Shown in pieces: positions 18,901 to 29,405 of a stretch of 29,405 bases of DNA; the stretch's first letter is position 1; every line of letters begins with the position of its first letter. The notes under the pieces were generated by a model that was given only the letters and a program-made list of their open reading frames with translations, had not been told where the DNA came from and searched no databases. This stretch comes from Mnemiopsis leidyi (Eukaryota; Ctenophora; Tentaculata; Lobata; Bolinopsidae): the NCBI GenBank assembly GCA_000226015.1, contig JH154246.1, forward strand, positions 76,343-105,747. The letters are read 5' to 3'. A program made the translations under genes and the position numbers.

Positions 18901-21811
18901 TTTATGTCAATTATTCCACCCCGTAAAACGTGCCATTATCCCAGAAATAGACGTGAATTCCCGCGAGAGGGCCCTGCTGGAGCTGGTACACAAACTACCT
19001 CGCGTTAACTTCCTCGTGTTCGAACGGCTAATCTACCATCTTGCTCAAGTTGCTAATGAGGTTCGTGTTCGGCTTTCCACTAACACCCTTGTTTCTTGGT
19101 TTTGTGTGCCATTACCTCATTAGGTAGGTGCACTGTGCAGTGTCATAGCATTAACTAAAACAGGGTATTTCTTATCTCGATTGTACTCTTGTAGTGGCTC
19201 TATCATTCTGAACTCCTAACTGTAATGAATATTTAACTCTTGTCCCTTTCAGGAGAGTTCAAACAAGATGAACGCCGGAAGTCTAGCCGTGATATTCGCC
19301 CCCAACCTGCTCCGCCCCGCCAAGGAACCCTCCGCGATGCAGGCTCTGGAGGAAGTTAAACACCGCACTGTCGTGATACAAAGCATCATCGAGAGTACGA
19401 TCAGGAAATACGTCAGCACTCTCGCCAAGATCAATAGTTTGGACGCGGTAGGTTTTCCTTTTTATTCGTATTTTTACCTGCAGTTTAGAGTTCTCTACTG
19501 TTTTACCTGCAGTTTAGTGTTCTCTAAACTTCTACTGTTTTACTGGGTTAGAATTCCCTTTTTATTCGTATTTTTACCTGCAGTTTAGTGTTCTCTACTG
19601 TTTAACCTGCAGTTTAGTGTTCTCTAAACTTCTAAAGTTTTCTGTATTAGTTTTCTATTAGGTTTACCTTGTGTTTTGTGCAATAAAATCGATTGCACAA
19701 AACTTTTTTTGAACTTTTTAAATACAGAATTCAGGAAATACATCAATTTTAAGTCTCCTTAATTTTGTACCACCAAAATATGTAGGAGAGCTGAAAGCGA
19801 GCAAAAAATACCGTGCTCAAATGTCACTAATTTAGAATTTTAAGTACTGCCAGTTGCAGCTGTTTCACGTGTGCATAACACATATTTTGGAGGTTCGTCT
19901 GCATTTTTTGCTGCACTTATTTGTGTTTGGACTGTTCTTTGCTACGGTCAAGTCACAACGTCTATTTCCCTAACGTTTGTTGCGAATTTTCAGCAATTAG
20001 GAGTGATAATAAAACGGCAGTCTAACGTCAATTAAGAAATGGCGATATATTTTGAAAGAATTTGGCGACGTAATATTTATAGCCTTATTCATTAAAGCCG
20101 CAGCTTTCTTTGACGCTGTGTATTGTGTTCCTTGCACGGTTTGTGTGTACTTTTGTGTATAGAAAATGCTCTGCCACACCCTGAAAAACGGTGTTTTGTC
20201 CAAGTTTCCTTCTGGTAGGAGTATTTCCGTGACATCGACCATTTTGGTCCTTATTTAATGATATGTGATCGTATTTTTTATCTTGATCTGTGATACTTTT
20301 GTAGCCTGCACAGACATTGATGACACTACACTTTTACACTACATAAGTAAAAGTTAGGAGCTGTATAGTTGTCATGGTGCTCACTCCGCGAGAGTCTGTG
20401 TTTGTGCGAAGGGTTCTGCGGAGGAATGACGTCACTTCATCACTCATGACGTCATCGTCTCCCAGTGGCCAGATTACTCTGTTCTGGAATAATCGACGAC
20501 TGATTTTTATCGGCGATATCTGGCGATCAAGTGTAGGTTTTCAGTGTTCAAAGTACAAAATGCCTTAGACGGCTAAAAATAATTACGTCTACAAAATGTC
20601 TAAATAAAATAAAAGTTAGAAAGTGAGATACCGTTGACAACTATCCGGGCTAAATCCACCTGTTTTTAATTGGATCTTATCTACCACGTTGTATTTGTAT
20701 CTATTCCATACATCCTGGTTCACCAGTGTCAGTTGTTATGTTTCATATTCTTAAGATTCAAGGCGGTGTTTCAGTTCTTGACTATTGTAAAACGTGCGAA
20801 AATGTGAAAATAGTCTGTCAACGCTGACTGTCAATACTGTATTTATTCAACAGTTATCTTTACCTATACTAATGATATCTGCCATCACATGTTATTATCT
20901 AACTCTGAAAACGAAAAAAATAACAAACTTATATTTCAAGAACATTACCAGAAAGATTATTATTTTTATGAGACTTCGTGTGAATTCACATCCTCACAAA
21001 AACTCAAGTACAAAATCTTCAGGAAGACACGACGGAAGACTCAGCGAGAAGGAAGGCCGAGTGTCTGGTACAACTGACTCAGATGCCGACTCCGGAGGAC
21101 TTGCTGCAGGGTAGTACCGGTAACACGGAGTCCGTAACTTCCGATACTGAGTCCTCTGCTTCCGTCAGCATTTCTCAGGGTACGGAAATTTTTATTGTTT
21201 TCGTAGTTCGTTTTTCTTTAGGCAGGCGATGTGTAAACAAAGAAACTGGGGTGCTGGGTAATTTACGGGACGGCTCTCCAGACTTGTAGTTTTGTCAACG
21301 TTTTTTAACTCTAGTTATTCCATTTCGTCCTTTTTACCAATCAGCTCCACTCTGCTACTCTCACTAAAATCTAAACTTGTAGGTGTAGAACCGCTGCGTC
21401 ACGTGACACGAAACAGACCGAGTCACAACGAGAGAAGAGCTCCAACTCGCCGACATTCCACCTCACCCAATCCCAGTCCTAGTGAGTTAATAATTCTCAT
21501 CCTTTTCTTAAAATCATTGTCGTTTTCTTTTGCAAATTTTACTTTTGTCGAGGCAGCACTGATACAAATTAATGGCAATTCATAATCTCCTCCGTTATAA
21601 ATTAATAGCAATTCAATATGATCTTCCCAGTTATATTTATATACCAATTCATAACGCCATAAAGGTGATAATTATCTGCCCAGGTAACTCCTTGAAAGGC
21701 GGATCTGGAGGAAGGAGTATAGCGGACGGTGTGCGCTCTAAAAAGGATGGGAAGGGACGTAAAAACCGGCCCATCTACGGAGGAGGCTCCTTCAACTCAA
21801 ACCACTTGTGA
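994..21811 (+). CDS. MYO9: Unconventional myosin IX (motor-RhoGAP), 3' portion, 38 exons
   Basis: Actin motor carrying a RhoGAP domain that inactivates Rho GTPases. The gene is partial: the N-terminus with RA domain, P-loop and switch I lies upstream. Exons: 994-1091, 1331-1556, 1714-1792, 1921-2090, 2349-2470, 2583-2724, 2938-3028, 3159-3290, 3496-3689, 3975-4073, 4303-4494, 4669-4767, 4915-5079, 8004-8155, 10138-10216, 10488-10673, 10916-11020, 11353-11453, (cassettes 12306-12419, 12634-12669, 12937-12966, 13750-13776), 14376-14424, 14556-14684, 14970-15107, 15276-15449, 15595-15753, 16686-16826, 17422-17534, 17754-17865, 17973-18141, 18390-18491, 18618-18722, 18945-19060, 19253-19447, 21023-21179, 21383-21481, 21684-21811 (TGA 21809-21811). 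All junctions are GT-AG and keep frame, giving 1,574 codons plus stop. The domain order motor, IQ, C1, C1, RhoGAP identifies class IX. Whether it is closer to vertebrate MYO9A or MYO9B cannot be told here. The exon at 21023 has a weak polypyrimidine tract and is the least certain of the C-terminal exons. Confidence 0.95.
1609..1663. repeat. 18-bp tandem repeat, about 3 copies
   Basis: The unit AGATAAAGTAAATAAACT is repeated three times, about 50 bp inside the intron that follows exon 1331-1556. Confidence 0.9.
3496..4073 (+). other. MYO9: Class IX loop 2 insertion (two exons)
   Basis: Exons 3496-3689 and 3975-4073 insert about 90 residues between the upper-50K segment and the TVVGQF sequence that opens the lower-50K domain. 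The insert is rich in Ser, Arg, Asp and Lys, and its second half is strongly basic (GRRQPRST). A long, basic loop 2 insert at the actin interface is a defining trait of class IX myosins and is linked in the family to an extra actin tether for unusual single-headed processivity. The function here is inferred from family knowledge. The sequence itself shows position, composition and length. Confidence 0.85.
5397..5488. repeat. 31-bp tandem repeat, about 3 copies
   Basis: Three near-identical units starting GCTAACACATTGTCTTG at 5397, 5428 and 5459, differing by one or two bases. Recent duplication inside an intron. Confidence 0.95.
7465..7657 (+). other. Orphan exon-like block inside a myosin intron
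   Basis: A strong acceptor (CTTTTCCCTGGTCTCCGCTGATCCAG) is followed by an open frame of about 64 codons rich in Leu, Val, Met and Cys ([17 protein letters not shown]...), then ...SNPT and a GTACGT donor. The base composition is GC-richer than the surrounding intron. Phase is 2 in and 0 out, so it cannot be spliced into the myosin transcript at this point. The protein is not recognised; the helical hydrophobic pattern would fit a HEAT-like repeat. It could be an exon of a nested gene, an exon moved here by duplication, or an assembly error. Confidence 0.45.
8183..8337. repeat. 31-bp tandem repeat, about 5 copies
   Basis: The unit CATGATATGTTGTTTATACT... starts at 8183, 8214, 8245, 8276 and 8307. 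It begins 27 bp after the donor of exon 8004-8155. The sequence is unrelated to the other 31-bp repeat at 5397. Confidence 0.95.
8338..10137. other. Remainder of a 2 kb myosin intron
   Basis: No exon recognised. Short ACATTGT/TGTACA repeats occur near 9760-9795. The region ends at the acceptor TTGTTCAG before exon 10138. Confidence 0.75.
10720..10890. repeat. Degenerate TTACACTCACACTCC repeat
   Basis: Low-complexity array of ACACT/CTTACAC units filling most of the intron between exons 10488-10673 and 10916-11020. Period is irregular. Confidence 0.75.
11044..11352. repeat. Degenerate minisatellite ending at a splice acceptor
   Basis: Many diverged units of the form AACCGAACTAACACCTTAGT...CCCTAGT fill the intron between exons 10916-11020 and 11353-11453. 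The final unit (ACACCCTAGTTGGATCAG) runs directly into the acceptor AG at 11351-11352, so the repeat appears to supply the acceptor itself. Confidence 0.85.
12306..12419 (+). CDS. MYO9: Candidate cassette exon A of the myosin IX tail (114 nt)
   Basis: GC-rich open block in the middle of a 2.9 kb AT-rich intron. It has a TTGCCCAG acceptor and a GTACAG donor. It is phase 2 at both ends, so it can be kept or skipped without changing frame. Joined to the upstream exon it restores a Trp codon (TG+G) and encodes 38 residues beginning [14 protein letters not shown], similar in Ser/Pro/Arg character to the flanking linker. It could be constitutive rather than optional. Confidence 0.75.
12564..12611. 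repeat. 12-bp tandem repeat, 4 copies
   Basis: Units ATGGTTACTTTG, ATGGTTACTACC, ATAGTTACTATC and ATAGTTGCCATG lie immediately upstream of microexon B. Confidence 0.85.
12634..12669 (+). CDS. MYO9: Candidate microexon B of the myosin IX tail (36 nt)
   Basis: Short block between an ATTTACAG acceptor and a consensus GTAAGT donor, phase 2 to phase 2. It encodes [11 protein letters not shown] plus junction codons. No homolog is recognised. Support comes from the strong donor and from phase symmetry shared with its neighbours. A 4 x 12-bp repeat lies just upstream (12564-12611). Confidence 0.6.
12937..12966 (+). CDS. MYO9: Candidate microexon C of the myosin IX tail (30 nt)
   Basis: A block of 30 nt between a GTAAACAG acceptor and a GTAAGC donor, phase 2 to phase 2, coding YRPDKSGPC. 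It starts with A. Direct joining to exon 11353-11453 (ending TG) would therefore create TGA, and it can only be used after exon A or B. The polypyrimidine tract is interrupted (TTGTATTCTTGT), so the acceptor is moderate. Confidence 0.5.
13750..13776 (+). CDS. MYO9: Candidate microexon D of the myosin IX tail (27 nt)
   Basis: A block of 27 nt with a very good acceptor (TTCTTTTTTGCCCCAG) and a consensus GTGAGT donor, phase 2 to phase 2, coding SYAEKHFL. It also starts with A, so it cannot follow exon 11353-11453 directly. The splice-site quality is the best of the three microexons. The size is in the range of neural-type microexons known in animals; tissue use is not visible from sequence. Confidence 0.6.
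13906..13965. repeat. Inverted repeat / hairpin with E-box cores
   Basis: Left arm 13906-13926 and right arm 13945-13965 are complementary at 19 of 21 positions around an 18-base loop. Both arms contain CACGTG. It could form a stable stem in the pre-mRNA or be a decayed inverted-repeat element. Confidence 0.85.
14376..15107 (+). other. MYO9: Basic tail segment before the first C1 domain
   Basis: Exons 14376-14424, 14556-14684 and 14970-15041 encode a basic, Ser-rich stretch including [15 protein letters not shown] and [10 protein letters not shown]. The first could act as a nuclear or phosphoinositide-binding basic patch. The RLSRS pattern fits basophilic kinase and 14-3-3 consensus sites. 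Both ideas are inference from motif shape. The last exon continues to 15107 and carries the first half of C1 domain 1. Confidence 0.8.
14779..14816. repeat. 19-bp tandem duplication
   Basis: The string TATTTGTCTCGGATCCTC occurs twice in direct succession in the intron after exon 14556-14684. Confidence 0.9.
15042..15365 (+). other. MYO9: C1 zinc-binding domain 1 (atypical spacing), split by one intron
   Basis: Zinc ligands can be read across exons 14970-15107 and 15276-15449: H (15042), CNSC, C, C, H, C, C (15363-15365). The spacing is HX12CX2CX14CX4CX4HX2CX6C. The usual C1 pattern has CX2C as the third pair and X7 before the last Cys, so this copy departs at two places. Diacylglycerol binding is therefore doubtful. 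In myosin IX the C1 region sits just before RhoGAP and is thought to position it. Confidence 0.85.
15754..16685. other. Myosin intron, 0.9 kb
   Basis: Nothing with coding or structural support seen beyond flanking splice sites. Confidence 0.75.
16827..17421. other. Myosin intron, 0.6 kb
   Basis: Pyrimidine-rich patch at 16960-17035; no exon recognised. Confidence 0.75.
17530..18002 (+). other. MYO9: C1 zinc-binding domain 2 (canonical spacing)
   Basis: Ligands read HX12CX2CX12CX2CX4HX2CX7C across three exons (H at 17530-17532, last C at 18000-18002). This matches the C1 consensus, with one additional Cys (EHCKIC). It lies 14 residues before the start of the RhoGAP fold, the usual place for the myosin IX C1 domain. 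Confidence 0.9.
17549..17612. repeat. 32-bp tandem duplication next to a donor
   Basis: Two units beginning TTATTCAGATCCTTTAGTTG (17549) and TTATTCAAATCC (17581), with few differences, start 14 bp inside the intron after exon 17422-17534. Confidence 0.9.
18045..19426 (+). other. MYO9: RhoGAP domain
   Basis: The fold begins at [10 protein letters not shown] and spans exons 17973-18141, 18390-18491, 18618-18722, 18945-19060 and 19253-19447. The catalytic arginine finger is in GLYRVN (Arg codon 18413-18415). Other family blocks are [36 protein letters not shown] and [18 protein letters not shown]. With the arginine and the core Lys and Asn blocks intact, the domain should stimulate GTP hydrolysis on Rho-family GTPases; RhoA is the known target of class IX myosins. 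Confidence 0.95.
18413..18415 (+). other. MYO9: RhoGAP arginine finger codon
   Basis: CGT encodes the Arg of GLYRV, the residue that RhoGAPs insert into the GTPase active site. It is present, so the GAP is predicted active. Confidence 0.85.
19450..19640. repeat. 100-bp tandem duplication with nested repeats
   Basis: TTTATTCGTATTTTTACCTG occurs at 19461 and again at 19561, exactly 100 bp apart. Each copy contains two internal CCTGCAGTTTAG(A/T)GTTCTCTA sub-repeats. It starts right after the donor of exon 19253-19447. Confidence 0.95.
20427..20454. promoter_or_regulatory. Paired CRE-like sites TGACGTCA
   Basis: Two perfect palindromic CREB/ATF consensus octamers spaced 20 bp start to start, about two helical turns, in a myosin intron. 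This is compatible with an enhancer or an internal promoter; activity is inferred only from the motif. Confidence 0.4.
21023..21811 (+). other. MYO9: Myosin IX C-terminal tail, Ser/Arg-rich
   Basis: Exons 21023-21179, 21383-21481 and 21684-21811 encode an acidic, Ser/Thr-rich piece ([17 protein letters not shown]), then an Arg/Ser/Pro piece, then a Gly/Lys-rich end with stop TGA at 21809. No domain is visible; it is probably disordered. In the last exon a second frame opens after the A5 run at 21761-21765, continues past the stop to 21893 and looks protein-like, so the annotated C-terminus could be affected by a one-base error. Confidence 0.75.
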
Positions 21812-24800
21812 GGACTGTGATCCTCCCGTTACACGGAGACAGTTTTCACATGATCTCGAAACTTCGATCGAAGAAGATGTAAGAAACAAATAGGGTGAAC
21901 ATGTTCGAGGAAGCTTGGGATAGCGAGACTGAGGAAGATTTTGCGGAGAGATTGGTGGAGTTATGTGTGGTCTCGAGAAGATTTATTTCGCCACATCATT
22001 GGCGCATTTCAGACAACGTTTTCTACAGACCAAGCCAAATATCCAATTTCTGAATGTTCCCGTTGACGAACATAGGATATTGCTTTTGGTCAAGATCCTG
22101 CTGCTGGAATTCTCTCAACCTGCCTGTACACGAAGTAAAACGACAAATTTCTTAGCTGTCTGGAAGCCCACTCATACATGTACATGTGTCAGGACTTCTT
22201 AACTGGAATATATTGAATCGTGTTTTATGGGGACTTAAAGTTGCGCACACCTAAATGTGTTACACGGGATCACTTCTGAAATCTGGATGTGTTGTGTCAT
22301 TATGTTCAACACGAAGGTTGAAGAAGATACTGAGAGCTGCTTTTACAACATTTCTTGTAGCAAAAAATCAAAACCTTTGGCACCTATGCATATGACAAAC
22401 CACCTGTGAGTGAGAAAAACCACGATTTCATCATGATAGGTACCTCGATCTAGGATGTTAGAATTGATATAGAGTCAAAACACAGAGTTCCCCCTGGGCG
22501 TCTGACCTCATCAATTAGTTGATTGATTAGTTGATTGATTAATTATTAACTGTGGATCAAAAATGTAATTTGTATACAACTCCGACATGTAACTAATCCT
22601 TTTTTATTTTGCTATCGATGTAGGGGACTGTAACATATGATTAAATCGCCGAAATTCATCGGACCGAACGTTAAATATGAAATTTAAAGGGGACAATTTT
22701 AAAAACTGCGTTGTCTCAGTTGCGTCCATGTTTCATAGAATATGCCAAGCATTTAAACGACTTTCCCATGATTTTTGTTATGAAAATAGCGAAGTTATCT
22801 ATTGCAGTAAGAAGGATGACCATGACGTTGTCCAGATCTGATATCTTTATCTAGAAGTAGATTTCTGGTGATTTGAGACGTTCTCTTTTAATAAGTTATT
22901 TTAGATACTGATCATTTTTATGGGTTGTAACGAAAAATATACCATGGGTAAAACCTGCTTTTTCACGTGCGCACATATTATTGTTAACGATAGCGGTGCT
23001 TATTTTTTGCAGTCACTTCACTTTTGACGCTGGACTTTTTGACGTTCCTTATTTTTACCCCTTTATGTGTTTTTGATTGTAATTTTGGACCCAACGCGCA
23101 GCTCAATGCTGGTCGCAAGTGGCTATTGAAACGTGGTCACCTGGCTACAGCCAGCCAAGTTCCTACGTTTTTAGACGTTAGATTACGATATCTTGTTAAG
23201 TAATGTGTATCCTCGTGTTTCGCTTGCGAGTTTAAAATGATAAATTATTTTATACATTCTGATTTTTATGTAACTTCTGGGTTTTATTTGTTAAACTTAA
23301 AGGCAGCGGTAGAGTAAGAAAAAATACGGAGGCTAGGCAACGTCAAGTAAAGCTAACCAATACTATGAACAAATTGTTGATATCTGTACACTTAGAAAAG
23401 GCCGGGAAAGCGATCTTAACTAGTAGGTGCAGTGTCCAATTACCGGGCGCTGCGCGGCTCTCTCTACCGCTACGTAAACGTTTGATCCCTGCAATGCAAC
23501 AAAGACTGATGTTCCCGGGCAAGGCGTCCAATCGCCATTACCTATTAGTATTGCTTAAGTACACTTGCCTGAAGTTGTCAGGCCAGCTGCCGTTGCCTCA
23601 CGTTGAGAAACTTTTTAAGAAATATTTTTAATTTTTGACGCGCGCGGCTCTAAGTTTTTCAAGCTACCTCTGGACTCTGGTGGTGCGTGCAAAAGCTATA
23701 CTATAGGGCTGTGGTTAGAGCTTGTCGCGGTGATACCCGACTTTCACAGCTTAAAGCTGATCGAGATCGTTTTCCGTTAATGCACCACTGACCACTTTTA
23801 CCTAACCAAGTGCTTACGCGCGCGGCTGCTACTAAGTATAGGCCGTTTGGAAAATTTTGGACACATGTTAGAAGTTTAACTTATGAATGTCATTTTATCT
23901 ATTATTTCTCGAATATTAACGGAAAAATACTTAAAATCAAAAATATTTGATGTCCCAAGGTCAAAATTTGAAAAAACCTCTAAAATTGGCCATTTTTGAG
24001 GGTTTTTTTGAACACGCGCGTCCCAACAGGGTGCGCGGCCTAGCGCGAGCCACAGGGCTATGTTGGCTTAGCAATGAGCAAAATTATATTACACATTGAC
24101 CTACTGTCGCGCATCACCCGTTTGAGTTAATTACAGCACCGTCCTAGTTTGCAGTAAAATCGAGCGCTATTTATCAAGTTAAAGGTTTTTCATTCGCGGC
24201 TTTACTAGTCTAATTCAATATCAATTTGGTAAGGTTTTCTCTTTTTTCGTCTGCAGATTGCATGACTACTTACTGATTTTATTTGAAATAAATGTCTTGA
24301 ACATTTGGGAAACCGGCAAGTTATCGCTTGTCCATGGTCAGTGCTAAATCCCTTTTTGATAATATGGCACGTTAAAAAATTTAGGTACATCTGCTACATG
24401 ATAGAGTACTTGCATGCTTCTTCTTATAGCTCCTGTGAAATTATAACTGTTAACTTACAGTAAACTGATTGAACATCTCCTCGTGCCAAAATCAATCTCT
24501 CTGCCTTTAAAACTAAGCTTCACTAGCCTATCGACAGGGTTGAATCGGTCCTGATATATTAACCCAAGCTAGCCGTCAACCTGCAACAAAGACCAACCGG
24601 GATTAATCTAGTCAGACTCTGATGACAAGCACTCAGCTGTACATTTAACTATTATGGTGCTCTTATGTTTAAGGCTCTCAAAACATGACCCAAAATGGTC
24701 CACCTAGAAAATTCGATTCGATCAGTAAGGGGGATGACATAACATCTATTATATACATTTTTATTCGAAATTTTGTATGGCCAGGTAATGTTCAGGATGC

Positions 24801-26037
24801 ATCAAAGGTATCTTCTCTGGGTGGTGTTAAGCCTTTCAAGAACATGCTTAGGAGCTGCCCAAGAACAGGAACCATACAGGAATACTGAAACGACTTGAGC
24901 TTCATAGACTTGAATTTGTCTACTGAGAGAAATACCCTTTCCTTGCAGCCAAAGTTTGCTGAAACTGTGTTCCCTAGGTGAATTCGTTGAAAATGTCCTC
25001 TGTACTACATAAAAAGGACCCCAAGAGTTTGCGTGAACGCCAAGATGTGTTACCAGTAACTTTGACACCATTTGAATCAGTTTCATCTTTTCCAGTGATG
25101 TAAGCTTTCAGAAACTCAGTCTTCTGCTTCTTAATTTTGAGACTCCATTCATTAAAAACATATTTAGTTACAGGTAGTATGTGTTTGAGCCAAAAAGTCT
25201 ACATCAACAGCACATTCTGATTCAAGGGCATGCAAACAAATAAAATTACAGAAAACTTTATAGGTTGGCCAAACATGATGCTGGTAGCTTTATTGACATG
25301 CATGGTAAACATCCGGCAACCACATAGCACAGTGCACTCGGTGCTTAGTAGCTAACCAAACCTATTTGGATTTGTTTTTCTATTTGTTACTCTACATACT
25401 CCCTAGAATGGACTATGTAGATATCACAAGTTGCAACCTCCTTGACAGAGCTTCAATCCTTTCAGAGAGCCTTGTTTTAACTCCAGCTGTAATAACTCAT
25501 GTAGCTTAAAATGTTGTGACCCAAGGTCAAGAAATGACAAAAAAAATGCAGAAATTGAAGATCATCCTGGAAGTGGTGAAATATTGCTACATTTAGTACT
25601 GTGTATTTCTTGATTTAGCTTGTATACCAACTGATTCGAAATGAGATAAGTTTTAATAGCTTGGTGGAGTCATCAGTCATGGCTTGGTGTAGGATGTTTG
25701 TATCCCGATTCATCTAACTTTTGGTTTGGTTGGAGAGACTAAATAAAACAGTTAACATGACTGGGTTCTTAGGGATTCACCTTAGATAATCTGAAGAAAA
25801 GAGTTCAACTCTTTTAGAATGAAACTGTTTACCTGAGAAGGGAGCAGTTGAAGTTTATGTTTTTTCGAGTCCGAGAGAATGATAATCCAAATATTATGTG
25901 TATGAAATTTTGTGAGATCTGCTGTTCAATTTAACCTTTTTGACAGCTAATTGTTAAAGTTTTGCCTGATTTGATTTTTCCAGATATCTATCTAACAGGG
26001 GCTTCATTTAGAGGGGCTGTTTTACTCAAGGGGTGCA
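21812..26037. other. 3' UTR and intergenic region
   Basis: Begins with the presumed 3' UTR of the myosin. A possible ATTAAA poly(A) signal is at 22640-22645, but no clear cleavage context is seen. An ATG-initiated 50-codon acidic open frame (21901-22053, MFEEAWDSETEEDF...) could be chance. GC-rich GCGCGCGGCT patches lie at 23638-23650 and 23817-23828, and CACGCGCG/GCGCGG strings at 24013-24050. The LINE remnant is annotated separately. No other gene is supported. Confidence 0.65.
24660..25160 (-). mobile_element. Decayed LINE reverse transcriptase fragment
   Basis: On the minus strand, reading from high to low coordinates, the C-terminal part of a non-LTR reverse transcriptase can be followed. 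First comes a LKIKKQKTEFL-like block with a GSFLCSTEDIFNEF block, ending in a stop. A change of frame leads into ISLSRQIQVYEAQVVSVFLY with GSCSW and an LERLNTTQRRYL block. After an in-frame TGA come CILNITWP and WTILGHVLRA. The order matches the thumb and C-terminal region of LINE ORF2 proteins (YKALVLPVLLYG...W, RC/RYLR.ILNI.W, ..GHVLR). At least two stops and a frameshift show it is dead. The element clade cannot be assigned from this piece. Confidence 0.8.
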
Positions 26038-26511
26038 GGCAACAAATAGGCCTTGTATAATGTATGTTATAGCATTGATAGAAACTTTAAGTCTAGGCAA
26101 CAAATATGCTTTGTATTCTGTATGTTATAGCATTGATAGAAACTTTAAATCCAGGCGACAAATAGGCTTTGTATGATGTTTGTTAATGCATTGATAGAAA
26201 CTTTAAATCTAGGCGACAAATAGGCTTTGTATAATGTATGTTATAGCATTGATAGAAACTTTAAATCTAGGCGACAAATAGGCTTTGTATTATGTATGTT
26301 ATAGCATTGATAGAAACTTTAAATCTAGGCAACAAATAGGCCTTGTATTCTGTATGTCATAGCAGTGATACAAACTTTGAATTTATGTGATAAACAGTCC
26401 TTATATTCTGTATGTTATGGCACTGATACAAGCTTTGAATTAATGTGATAAACAGTCCTTGTATTCTGTATGCTATAGCACTGATACAAACTTTAAATTT
26501 AGGGCACCAAC
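26038..26511. repeat. 58-bp tandem repeat abutting the MCM3 start codon
   Basis: Units beginning GGC(A/G)ACAAATAGGC start at 26038, 26096, 26154, 26212, 26270 and 26328, with more diverged units at 26386 and 26444 and the start of a ninth at 26502. Each unit holds TGTATGTTATAGCATTGATA and CTTTAAATCTAG-like strings. The last partial unit (GGCACCAAC) is followed directly by the MCM3 ATG. The array therefore forms the proximal promoter or 5' UTR. Confidence 0.95.

Positions 26512-29405
<2,894 letters not shown>

Larger units (their letters stand above)
19448..21022. other. Myosin intron, 1.6 kb
   Basis: Contains a 100-bp tandem duplication (19450-19640) and two perfect TGACGTCA sites (20427-20434, 20447-20454). 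A short open frame over the latter does not fit the phase 0 junctions. Confidence 0.7.

Noticed and set aside
20374-20568. Open frame in a myosin intron ([16 protein letters not shown]...) with a downstream GTAGGT
   Set aside because: Its acceptor would give phase 1, but the flanking exons join in phase 0; no homology recognised.
21901-22202. Short overlapping frames in the myosin 3' UTR, including a 50-codon acidic one
   Set aside because: They overlap each other in different frames and have no supporting signals; kept only as a remark in the intergenic entry.
23365-23631. 88-codon open frame in the intergenic region
   Set aside because: No recognisable domain, no splice or promoter context, and composition typical of chance frames.

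Overview
The window is animal nuclear DNA. It has many short exons with GT-AG introns, microsatellites, minisatellites and a decayed LINE. It carries two protein-coding genes in the same orientation, both cut by the window edges. The first is an unconventional myosin of class IX (myosin motor plus RhoGAP), a family typical of animals and close relatives. The second is the replicative helicase subunit MCM3. The intron-rich layout suggests an invertebrate, but I cannot name the species from sequence alone.

Layout: 1-993 is a long (CT)n tract and unassigned intron or upstream sequence. 994-21811 is the 3' part of the myosin IX gene. I resolved 38 exons with consistent phases totalling 4,725 nt (1,574 codons plus stop). 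In order they encode the second half of the motor (switch II, the class-specific loop 2 insert, actin-binding segment, converter), an IQ neck, a Ser/Pro-rich tail linker, two C1 zinc domains, a RhoGAP domain with its arginine finger, and a Ser/Arg-rich C-terminus. The RA domain, P-loop and switch I must lie upstream. 21812-26511 is intergenic and contains a broken LINE reverse transcriptase on the minus strand (about 24660-25160) and GC-rich patches. 26512 to the window end is the first 354 codons of MCM3, ending exactly at the Walker A motif.

The two genes have unrelated jobs. Myosin IX is a motor that carries a Rho-inactivating domain along actin. MCM3 is part of the MCM2-7 helicase. Their adjacency looks incidental.

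The most unusual content is in how the exons are bounded. (1) A 2.9 kb intron of the myosin tail holds four small exon candidates (114, 36, 30 and 27 nt), all phase 2 at both ends. They look like an undescribed cassette/microexon cluster. The junction bases imply a rule: the last two cannot be joined directly to the upstream exon without making a stop. (2) The end of the MCM3 Walker A exon and its splice donor have been amplified into at least twelve 16-bp tandem copies, each carrying CAG|GTATGT or a close variant. (3) A 58-bp tandem repeat runs up to the MCM3 start codon. Several other introns begin or end with short tandem duplications at the splice site, which suggests repeat birth at exon borders. 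An orphan exon-like block (7465-7657) inside a myosin intron fits neither gene.
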